Shown here in pieces: positions 43,949-50,370 of a stretch of 50,370 bases of DNA. Both the position numbers and the translations under genes were made by a program. Source of the DNA: a virus; IMG/VR virus record IMGVR_UViG_3300021057_000003, positions 1 to 50,370 of that record, one strand, 5' to 3'. The notes beneath the pieces are model-generated. The model saw only the letters and a program-made list of their open reading frames with translations. It made no database searches and had not been told where the DNA came from. Position 1 is the stretch's first letter. The number at the start of each line of letters is the position of its first letter.

Positions 43949-45407
43949 AACTCCGAAGCACCTGGACGTTAGGTATCTCGACCTCTTTTAAGATTCCGCG
44001 GGCTCCAGACACTGATCCTGCGACAGAGATCTGGAAGCTGTTACCTCTCAAGGGAGAGTTCGCTTTCATTTCGCTCACCGGACGGTTCACCACTCCCATG
44101 TCGATGGCGGTGCCATCGCACGAGACCGTGACCTTTGCTCCATCCATGTTCGAGGAGTTCACGATGATCTGGTCTGCGAGCTCTTTGACCTGGTTGTAGT
44201 TGAAGTCCTCCTCCTCGTAGGTGACTTCGAAGAAGATGGGCTTGCTGCTGTAGTCGGTGTACGTTGCTGCTTTGTCGTAGTGGAGTACGGTTCCATCATC
44301 CGTTCCTGCGACGACCACGTTCTTTCCCCCGGTGACGTAGGAAGAGAAGACGGTGATCTCGTTCGGGTAGCTGCGGACACTCCACTGATCGAGGACGCGG
44401 TTCCAGCGGACCACTACGTTGTTGTACGTGCGGCCGTCAACGGTCACGTCTCCGATGGACCACCAGAATGCACGCGCATTGCCCCAGCCTCCGATGTTCG
44501 CTTCGGAAGCCTGCGGGATGGCGTCGATCCACTTCTTGATGTTGCGTACGCGGTCGTGAGAGATGGGGATTGGGCGTTCGCCGTTCGTGATGTAGAAGCC
44601 GCGGGCTTGTTCTGATGAGGCGCTGAAGAAAGCACAGAGTCCTCCCGCATTCACGATGGATTCGTGAGACGGGGTTCCGATCTGGATGAGAGTCTCAGGG
44701 AAAGCAGAGTCGAATGACCACCGCTTCATTGCTCGCTCTTTGAAGATGAGAAGGTAGCCAGGTACTTTCCCAAGGCCGGTGATTCCCCCTCCTCCGTCCT
44801 CAGGCTCGATGTCCACGTAGCCGTTTCCCGAGGTCCAGGACACTGCCCCTGATACCGGGGTGGAGCTGTAGTAGAGGCGGTCTGGTTGTGCGGTGTCTCC
44901 TGCGACGTAGACACGATCGAGCCATTCAAGGCCGATGTTCACGGTGTTCGATGAAGGAATGTTCGCGAGGTCGAATGCACCGCCTGTGGTAATGACCGTT
45001 GCGCCGTCATAGCTTGCCTCTGCGTCTGCGCCATTCAGCATCAGTACAGAGTCGAGGAACGACACGAAGCGCATCTTCTTCGAGGCGGTGAGGCCAGTGC
45101 GGATCGTTCCGGTGCCGACCTTGTCGACGACTGACGTTGCTCCACCTGAGGCGTTCACAGTGGCAAGAAGGGCGTGATTGCTGCCGTCTGCGTCTCGGAA
45201 ATCATGGAGGCCCAAGATCCGCATTCCTGCGACGAGCTGGGAGCCCACGATGTCTGTGCCGAGCCTGGTTACCGCGCTACCGATCTCCTCGTCAAAATCC
45301 ACATTCAGGCCAAGAGCCACCACGTTTTTAGGCATGAGGTTCTTATTGACGCCAGTCACCATCCCGCCGCTTACGTCTTTATAGAATTGTGGATTGGTAT
45401 TTGCCAT
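43938..45407 (-). CDS. Beta-propeller tail stopper (P22 gp10-like)
   Basis: A 489-aa protein. Repeated strands with W and Y (SVLMLNGADAEASYDGATVI, DRVYVAGDTAQPDRLYYSST, ARAFWWSIGDVTVDG) give the look of a seven-bladed propeller as in P22 gp10, the packaged-DNA stabilisation protein that closes the portal. It lies between adaptor and spike, the expected position. Confidence 0.7.
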   Translation of the reverse strand: MANTNPQFYKDVSGGMVTGVNKNLMPKNVVALGLNVDFDEEIGSAVTRLGTDIVGSQLVAGMRILGLHDFRDADGSNHALLATVNASGGATSVVDKVGTGTIRTGLTASKKMRFVSFLDSVLMLNGADAEASYDGATVITTGGAFDLANIPSSNTVNIGLEWLDRVYVAGDTAQPDRLYYSSTPVSGAVSWTSGNGYVDIEPEDGGGGITGLGKVPGYLLIFKERAMKRWSFDSAFPETLIQIGTPSHESIVNAGGLCAFFSASSEQARGFYITNGERPIPISHDRVRNIKKWIDAIPQASEANIGGWGNARAFWWSIGDVTVDGRTYNNVVVRWNRVLDQWSVRSYPNEITVFSSYVTGGKNVVVAGTDDGTVLHYDKAATYTDYSSKPIFFEVTYEEEDFNYNQVKELADQIIVNSSNMDGAKVTVSCDGTAIDMGVVNRPVSEMKANSPLRGNSFQISVAGSVSGARGILKEVEIPNVQVLRSYVS

Positions 45408-45409
45408 GC

Positions 45410-46813
45410 CTAGTAGCTGATGCGATTGACCTTGGGCTTCATCTTGTGTACGTGCGTGCTCCTCGATGTCCTGATCGCGTCATTGAGTTTTTCTTTAAAC
45501 ATAACGTAGTGGCCGTCATTGAGGTCAAGGTTGCCGTTGTTCTTCACGCGCATCTTCATTCGCCACTTGAGGTAGTCCTGCATCATGTCGTAGCGGGGAG
45601 CGTCGAGGGTGTCTCCGTCTGAGTCCACTTCGGTCACTTCCTTCTCAAAGTCAATCCAAATATTCCAGTTGTGGCAGTCCTCATCAGGAACAGGAGAAAG
45701 TCTCAGTTCGTCACGACTAGTCGTGTATTTGGTTGGTGTTCCAAGGATGGGGTTTTGATAGATCCGCGTGTTTGCTGGGATGTTCACTGTGATAGAACCA
45801 GAACCCGATGCTGGAATGCCAGTGAACTGAAGGTTTGGAACATCAATGCCGGTGTATGTGCAGGTGTACTTCGTACCCGCTACGAAGAACGTAAGGGTCC
45901 CTGAGCTCGTAAAATCGGAACCTGTCCCGAAGAGCCAGAAGAGCGAAGTTGCTCCAATAGAGGCAGCACTAACGAGATCGGTCGCTTGGCCTTCAAACGT
46001 CGCCTCGAAATCTCGCGGATCTACGTACTCCAGATTTGAACCCGTACCAATACGGACGTTTAGCAGTGAGCTGTGCGAGCTTGTGTCGTTCGAATTTGAG
46101 GGAAGGTCGTATGCGAATTCCCCTGCGGAAATCGGAAGATCGAGCGTCGATTCATTCAGGATGTAGTGAGAAAAATGAACCTGCTTGCCTTGCACGAACC
46201 TAAGTCCGTCATTGAGGAAGTCGTAGCAGTCGGTTCGTGAAAGCAGATTGCCAAGCGTGATGCCAAGCTCCCTGCACGCCTGCTCGATCATGTGCCCCAC
46301 GGTATTCGAAGCCCATCCTCCGTAGAGGAGTGCATCTGAGTAGCCGCCGAAGGTTGCAGCAGCAGCGTTCTTGAACCTGGCGAAGTAGTAGCCGGAAGTC
46401 TGAGAGGTGGTGGTGTAGACCTGGATCTTCTGGTCTGCCTGGATGTCCACAGTTGCAAGGACAGTCTTTGAGCCGGAAGCGGTCGTCGCGTGATTGATCT
46501 CTATCTGGTTGAACTCGATGCGGTACACCTTCGTCCCTGCTGCGTGCGCGAAGCTGGTATTCGCTGCGAGGGTGATCGTGGTCCCAGAGGGTACGGTCGC
46601 CGCGTGCGTCTTGATGATCTCGGAGGTCTCCTGGCCGAGCTCTCCAATGAGGAGGTATTGGTCTACCGCAAAGCCGTTGATGTCCTTCACGGTGAGCGTG
46701 CTGGAAGCCGCTGCAACATCTGCCGAAAGGAAAGTAACCTCAAGCCCCGCCTCAACTAAGGGGGTGAGGTCTATCGCGAGCTGCCTGTTCTTATGAGTTA
46801 AGACAGGAGGCAT
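45410..46813 (-). CDS. Head-tail adaptor with N-terminal beta domains
   Basis: A 467-aa protein. The N-terminal half is beta-rich (ASSTLTVKDINGFAVDQYLLIGEL) with an insert. The segment TVGHMIEQACRELG, TDCYDFLNDGLRFVQGK and the end DAPRYDMMQDYLKWRMKMRVKN recall short-tail adaptor proteins (P22 gp4-type, helical ring under the portal). It is much longer than gp4, so extra domains are fused. Two bases separate it from the stopper gene. Confidence 0.6.
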   Translation of the reverse strand: MPPVLTHKNRQLAIDLTPLVEAGLEVTFLSADVAAASSTLTVKDINGFAVDQYLLIGELGQETSEIIKTHAATVPSGTTITLAANTSFAHAAGTKVYRIEFNQIEINHATTASGSKTVLATVDIQADQKIQVYTTTSQTSGYYFARFKNAAAATFGGYSDALLYGGWASNTVGHMIEQACRELGITLGNLLSRTDCYDFLNDGLRFVQGKQVHFSHYILNESTLDLPISAGEFAYDLPSNSNDTSSHSSLLNVRIGTGSNLEYVDPRDFEATFEGQATDLVSAASIGATSLFWLFGTGSDFTSSGTLTFFVAGTKYTCTYTGIDVPNLQFTGIPASGSGSITVNIPANTRIYQNPILGTPTKYTTSRDELRLSPVPDEDCHNWNIWIDFEKEVTEVDSDGDTLDAPRYDMMQDYLKWRMKMRVKNNGNLDLNDGHYVMFKEKLNDAIRTSRSTHVHKMKPKVNRISY

Positions 46814-46816
46814 GTA

Positions 46817-47221
46817 CTAGCGGATTCTGAGCTCGTAAACAATGACCGAGGTTGATGCGGTTGCCGTGCAGCGGATTGCCCCAGAGTACGGATTCTTCTC
46901 GAGGTGGTACTCGTAAGACTCTCCTGTTGATGTGGAGAGCTTGAAGCTTGTGCCTCCTGTTGCAGTGGTTGATGCGCCTGCATCCCCGTTCCCATTGCAG
47001 TAGACAGCGGCCTGAGAGCCATCTCGCTGGATGAGCGCATAGCTTCGGCTTGAAGACGCAAGTACCTGGACGTTGGTGTCAGGTCCCACCGTGACGATTG
47101 CGGCGGTCTGCGCCCTCACTGCTCCGAGGGTGTAGGTGCCGGTCGCCTGCGCGAGGAATGCGTACCCGAGGACGATTGCAAGTAATACTCCGACTGCTCC
47201 TAGTTTTTGTATTGATGTCAT
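46817..47221 (-). CDS. Membrane-anchored or exported protein, unknown
   Basis: A 134-aa protein. Hydrophobic residues 7-26 (GAVGVLLAIVLGYAFLAQA) form a signal peptide or anchor. The beta-rich remainder (IVTVGPDTNVQVLASSSRSYALIQ) has two Cys. A membrane leader inside a head operon is unusual. The 65-bp gap upstream has a TTCCTGA/TCAGGAA hairpin with a GNRA-type GCGA loop on the minus strand. Confidence 0.6.
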   Translation of the reverse strand: MTSIQKLGAVGVLLAIVLGYAFLAQATGTYTLGAVRAQTAAIVTVGPDTNVQVLASSSRSYALIQRDGSQAAVYCNGNGDAGASTTATGGTSFKLSTSTGESYEYHLEKNPYSGAIRCTATASTSVIVYELRIR

Positions 47222-47286
47222 GTTGTTTCTTATTTAATCCAGCCCCATCCCCGTTCCTGATCGCTCAGGAAAGGAGGAGAGCGAGA

Positions 47287-47778
47287 TTACTCAACCGCGA
47301 TGTACTGTGCAGTTCCTGATGCTGATCCAGACGTTGGCCATGTGTATGTGGCTCCGGTGAGGTTCAGAACCTTGAGCATGATGTACCCCGCTGTTGACGA
47401 AGGAGTTGCACCAATGACGGACAATCCTCCAACAACGTCCCCTGCGGTCGTGGTTGAAAGCTGGACGAGCACACGATCTCCAGAGTCAACGCCCGAGAGG
47501 GCTGCGACAGTGGTGATGTTTGCGTTCGCCTGGCATTCCACAAGCGCTGAGGTTGTTGCGGTGATGGTCGCTGCGGTCGGACGGATGTAGCACGTTCCTG
47601 AGTTGACCTCAGTGAGCGTGGTTCCAGAAGTTCCGATTGCGAGCGTGCCAGTCACCACAGCGTCAGCGTCGAGGGTGTCGTAGTTCGTGGTGCCTGCCTC
47701 GTTTCCGCCGAAAGATCCGGCGAAGAGAGCAAGGACAACTCCGAGTGCGACGAGTCCGAGTGATTTGATAATTTCCAT
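47287..47778 (-). CDS. Membrane-anchored or exported beta protein, unknown
   Basis: A 163-aa protein. Residues 1-25 (SLGLVALGVVLALFAGSFGG) form a signal/anchor. The rest is Thr/Ser-rich beta sequence (TITATTSALVECQANANITTVAALSGV, YIMLKVLNLTGATYTWPT). The pattern resembles exported proteins of CPR-type elements. It may be a capsid-surface or host-surface protein. Confidence 0.6.
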   Translation of the reverse strand: MEIIKSLGLVALGVVLALFAGSFGGNEAGTTNYDTLDADAVVTGTLAIGTSGTTLTEVNSGTCYIRPTAATITATTSALVECQANANITTVAALSGVDSGDRVLVQLSTTTAGDVVGGLSVIGATPSSTAGYIMLKVLNLTGATYTWPTSGSASGTAQYIAVE

Positions 47779-47788
47779 GTGTTGAGAG

Positions 47789-48139
47789 TTACTTCTTCTT
47801 TTTCGGCTTGACTGGTTTCTCGGGAGTCGCTTGCGCGATCGCTTCCCTCAGGTCCGCGTCTGAAGCCTGGTTAGTAACCGCGACCCCGAGCGAAGTTGCC
47901 TTCAGGACGAGATCGTTGTGGGGCATTGCCTCAAGTGGGAGTTCACCGCCTGCCTTGAGGTGCTGTTCATCTTTCGCCTTGAGCTCTTGGAAAGCTTCGA
48001 GCGTAAGCGCCCCGCGTCGAACATATTCAGCAGGAATCATGAGCTGGTAGCGAGCATGGAGCTCGGCATCATTCCAAGAGATGCCATGAGCCTTTGCCCG
48101 TCCTTGCTGCACTAATGCTGCCCAATCTGGTCTATTCAT
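47789..48139 (-). CDS. Hypothetical head-region protein with HeH-like end
   Basis: A 116-aa protein. The N-terminal part is helical (AKAHGISWNDAELHARYQLM). The C-terminal LPLEAMPHNDLVLKATSLGVAV...DADLREAIAQA looks like a HeH/SAP-type small helical domain, then a Lys tail (PVKPKKKK). It follows the capsid gene, where head-completion or adaptor genes often lie. Confidence 0.6.
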   Translation of the reverse strand: MNRPDWAALVQQGRAKAHGISWNDAELHARYQLMIPAEYVRRGALTLEAFQELKAKDEQHLKAGGELPLEAMPHNDLVLKATSLGVAVTNQASDADLREAIAQATPEKPVKPKKKK

Positions 48140-48141
48140 GC

Positions 48142-49119
48142 TTAGTTGTTATCTCCTTGTGAAGCGCGGATGTAAGCGGGGAAGCCGAGTCCGAGCGCGT
48201 AGTAGAAGTCAACTGAGTAGTCCCAGTTCTTATTCACATAGACCTGCTCTGGAGCGTCAAGGCTTGGTCGTTCTGCGAAGAGTGCTTTGAGGGAATCCTT
48301 GACTTTTGAGCTGTCGTACATGAACCAGTAGTTTGAGCGTGATGCTCCCTGGCCGGTCGATTCGAGTCTCTCCCAGACTTTGATCGTCACCTTGCCGCGA
48401 AGTGGGTTCGTGTCGTTGTTTCCTGTTCCAGACATCTGGTTCGAAAGAACGATGCGCTCTGCGAGATCCTCATTCGTTGGTGTAACGAGAAGGGTGTCGA
48501 GGCGGATTGGTCGAACGATGCTGTTTGGGTCCTGGTACACCATCGCTGTCTTGCGTGCAGTGACAATTGCGTCTCGTGAGAGCGCTGGGTTCACGGTGCC
48601 TGCTGAATCAGAAATGATGTTCGAGAACGTAGTGCTGTTCAGGTTGTTTGAGTGCGATGCAGAGAAGAGCGCGAGGCCGTCTGTGCCTGTTGCGGTCGCT
48701 GTTGCTCCGTATACGTCGAGGTAGCTGGTGCTGTATCCGTGGAGGAGTACGTCAGCCATTGACTGGTCAACCTTGTCGAATGCGTCCTGTGCGACTGACT
48801 TCACAACGCTTTCGATGCTGTCGTGCATGTCGAACATACGCATGTCTTTGGTAATTGAGACGAGACCTCCGTAACGCTTCTGCGTGTAGGTGATGGTGTC
48901 GCCCTGGACCGAGGTGATCGCTGGGAGATCTGAGCCTTCAGCAACCTTCTCGATGCCTGCCATGCCATGAAGGACGAGGTGATCGTGTGTTCGGCGTGAA
49001 GTGTCCTTCACATCGAAGATCTCAGGTCCTTTCATCTCAGCGATGGCGTTCTTTGAGGTCTCATTGAAGATCGACTGTAGATCGTCAGTGAGTGCTGAGA
49101 AATCTGATACTTGAATCAT
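48142..49119 (-). CDS. Major capsid protein, HK97 fold
   Basis: A 325-aa protein. YTQKRYGGLVSITKDMRMFDMHD and LFSASHSNNLNS are typical of the Mu gpT-like/HK97 branch, with an N-terminal arm (1-50), P-domain spine helix (about 65-150) and A-domain (RLDTLLVTPTNEDLAERIV). It is followed and preceded by head genes, with scaffold and a decoration-like protein upstream. Confidence 0.9.
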   Translation of the reverse strand: MIQVSDFSALTDDLQSIFNETSKNAIAEMKGPEIFDVKDTSRRTHDHLVLHGMAGIEKVAEGSDLPAITSVQGDTITYTQKRYGGLVSITKDMRMFDMHDSIESVVKSVAQDAFDKVDQSMADVLLHGYSTSYLDVYGATATATGTDGLALFSASHSNNLNSTTFSNIISDSAGTVNPALSRDAIVTARKTAMVYQDPNSIVRPIRLDTLLVTPTNEDLAERIVLSNQMSGTGNNDTNPLRGKVTIKVWERLESTGQGASRSNYWFMYDSSKVKDSLKALFAERPSLDAPEQVYVNKNWDYSVDFYYALGLGFPAYIRASQGDNN

Positions 49120-49143
49120 AGATTCTTGCTTCTAATTGGTTAA

Positions 49144-49557
49144 TTAAGAGTTCATTACTCCACGAGTGAAGTGTCCACGAACCTTTGTGGATGTTCCGAC
49201 TGTTCCTGGGATTGATTCGATGTAGAAGATGTCATCGGTTGATGCATCTGGGTCGATGGTGCCTGCACCTGCGAGGTCAGCTTCAGTTCCTACGTCTGTC
49301 TGTGCTGCTGCTGCGTCTACGTCAGCTTCGAAGGTAACGCCGTCTGTGCGCCACGCTTGTACTTGCTGTCCGTCTGCGGTTGTGGTTACGGTTTCTGCTG
49401 CTACATAGCGAACATCTACGTTGCCTCCTGCTGATGCAGTGGTGAAGTAGCCTGATCCGTTGTCTACGAGTGCATCACCTTTGGTGACGGTGGTCGCGTT
49501 TGCAACTCCGACTGAACAGAGCTTGTGTCGATGACCGAATTTGGGTACGAATGCCAT
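49144..49557 (-). CDS. Capsid decoration/cement-type protein
   Basis: A 137-aa beta-rich protein with many Ala, Thr and Asp (VTKGDALVDNGSGYFTTASAG, VQAWRTDGVTFEADVDAAAA, FYIESIPGTV). Composition and position between scaffold and capsid genes are those of phage head decoration proteins. Confidence 0.65.
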   Translation of the reverse strand: MAFVPKFGHRHKLCSVGVANATTVTKGDALVDNGSGYFTTASAGGNVDVRYVAAETVTTTADGQQVQAWRTDGVTFEADVDAAAAQTDVGTEADLAGAGTIDPDASTDDIFYIESIPGTVGTSTKVRGHFTRGVMNS

Positions 49558-49578
49558 TTTGAATGTTTAGGTTACTAA

Positions 49579-50121
49579 CTACGAGTACCATTCATTCATG
49601 CTTTTGGACGGCTTGATGATGCGGTCAGGCTTTGGTGTGGACTCTCTGGGAGCCACGCCTCCTGCACCGGCAATTGAAGCGACTTCGGCCTCGGCTTCCT
49701 TGGTGTCTACCTTGGGAGCGGGCTGGCGAAGTTTCCACACAGCATGAGCGTCGAAGAGGTCTTCGATGATGTCTTCGTCCGAGTTCTTGCCGCGTGAGGC
49801 CACTTTGCCGTAGATTGGTGCGAGGTTGTCCCAGTTCTCCAGGATCTCCTTCGCCGCAGGGTCTGAACGCTCTGCGAGTCGGCGTTTTGCCTTAGCTTCA
49901 TTAGCTCGTTCGAAGTCAGACCTTCGGACGACATCTTCTGGTACTTCCCGCTTGACTTCCTCCTTGGGCTTCTTGCGTGTAGCAATAGCTCTGAATTTCT
50001 TCGCTTCTGCGAGTACTTGTTCTGGGGGAAGGGCGTCTAACGGGTCGGTGTCCTCGGTCTCCTCCGATTCCACCTCCTCGATTTCTTCAGGTTGAGTTTC
50101 CTGTATTTCGTCTTTGAACAT
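49579..50121 (-). CDS. Scaffolding protein
   Basis: A 180-aa acidic-to-basic helical protein: a Glu-rich start (EIQETQPEEIEEVESEETED), a helical middle (LPPEQVLAEAKKFRAIATRK, RSDFERANEAKAKRRLAERS) and a basic C-terminal tip (KPDRIIKPSKSMNEWYS). This is the layout of phage scaffolds that hold capsid subunits by a basic C-terminus and leave or are cut later. It is the first gene of the head operon. Confidence 0.75.
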   Translation of the reverse strand: MFKDEIQETQPEEIEEVESEETEDTDPLDALPPEQVLAEAKKFRAIATRKKPKEEVKREVPEDVVRRSDFERANEAKAKRRLAERSDPAAKEILENWDNLAPIYGKVASRGKNSDEDIIEDLFDAHAVWKLRQPAPKVDTKEAEAEVASIAGAGGVAPRESTPKPDRIIKPSKSMNEWYS

Positions 50122-50133
50122 AGCGACGTGGCT

Positions 50134-50139
50134 AGTATT
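50134..50139 (-). promoter_or_regulatory. -10-like AATACT, 12 nt before scaffold ATG
   Basis: AATACT ends 12 nt before ATG 50121, the spacing also seen at 2682, 4074 and 36830. No SD; -35 not convincing. Confidence 0.35.
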
Positions 50140-50178
50140 AAAACTCCTTAGGGTGGAGAAACCCCTGCCTCAAAGGAA

Positions 50179-50237
50179 GCAAGTTGAGCCTATAGCGTGA
50201 GGCGGACGGGAGAGACCCCAGTACAGGCTCAACTTGC
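50179..50237. terminator. 13-bp inverted repeat before scaffold, possible terminator
   Basis: GCAAGTTGAGCCT (50179-50191) pairs perfectly with 50225-50237 across a 33-nt loop. On the minus strand it is followed by TTCCTTT. The right arm overlaps the last codons of the gene that crosses the contig cut, so it probably ends the terL-GroES transcript before the head operon. Confidence 0.55.
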
Positions 50238-50370
50238 CTTCTTTGATCGTTCTGCTTGTGCACGGCTGAGAAGGCGGGCGTGTTCGATACGCGCCCCTTG
50301 CGCCTGGTAATACAGTACGCGCTCCTTCTCGGTCTCGATGGGGAGCTTCATCATGTGTTCAACCAATGCA
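50229..50370 (-). CDS. Hypothetical protein spanning the contig cut (3' part)
   Basis: This is the C-terminal part (with stop TGA 50231-50229) of the 100-aa protein that starts at 288. Bases 50244-50370 repeat 1-127. The end reads RAQAERSKKAS. See the entry at 1-288. Confidence 0.7.
   Translation of the reverse strand, partial: ALVEHMMKLPIETEKERVLYYQAQGARIEHARLLSRAQAERSKKAS
50244..50370. repeat. Right copy of 127-bp terminal duplication
   Basis: Identical to bases 1-127; redundant copy left by assembly of a circular sequence. Confidence 0.93.

Overview
The window is one complete circular genome of a tailed, apparently short-tailed (podovirus-like), temperate phage. The last 127 bases (50244-50370) repeat the first 127 exactly, as an assembler leaves when it closes a circle, so the unit is 50,243 bp and one small gene runs across the cut. 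Virion genes are TerS, TerL, portal, scaffold, HK97-type capsid protein, a head-tail adaptor, a beta-propeller stopper, a beta-helix spike and three large internal-virion-type proteins. There is no tape measure or tube protein. A P4-type tyrosine integrase with an AlpA-like excisionase gives the integration route, but I recognise no CI-type repressor. The host cannot be read directly. Ser/Thr-rich fibres with N-terminal membrane anchors, VirD4-like ATPases, Replic_Relax, a membrane-anchored SLT enzyme and near-leaderless transcripts make me guess a Patescibacteria (CPR) host, with low confidence.

Layout, mostly on the minus strand. 1-4008: packaging genes (terS, terL), a small ORF, two GroES-like genes and a gene that crosses the cut. 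4074-5760: plus-strand cassette of small genes ending in a strong terminator. 5761-6184: structured intergenic DNA with a probable 80-nt small RNA. 6188-10338: accessory genes (DUF1599, metallophosphoesterase, DUF932, YopX). 10410-15540: a plasmid-like block of CHC2 primase fragment, Replic_Relax protein, VirD4/TraG-like coupling ATPase, second HerA-like ATPase and a winged-helix protein, interrupted by a long inverted-repeat element. 15587-16527: tRNA-shaped RNA, hairpin array and HNH gene. 16797-18243: integrase and excisionase. 18282-25513: a train of small overlapping early-type genes, an HNH gene and NinB/NinG-like recombination genes. 25566-27982: plus-strand recombination cassette (RecB-like nuclease, ssDNA-binding protein). 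28011-31213: lysis genes, with a third HNH gene and a second tRNA-shaped RNA between them. 31247-50121: late structural operon.

The genes suggest a phage that replicates through host machinery (no polymerase or helicase found) with its own ssDNA-binding protein, RecB-like nuclease and NinB/NinG-like functions. It packages DNA with a two-subunit terminase and ejects DNA through a P22-like short tail with internal proteins. The unusual layer is RNA and plasmid-like biology. Several long intergenic regions carry strong nested stems, two contain RNAs with the outline of a tRNA and an identical internal-loop motif, and a conjugation-type DNA-handling module with no recognisable relaxase or secretion channel sits in the middle of the genome.
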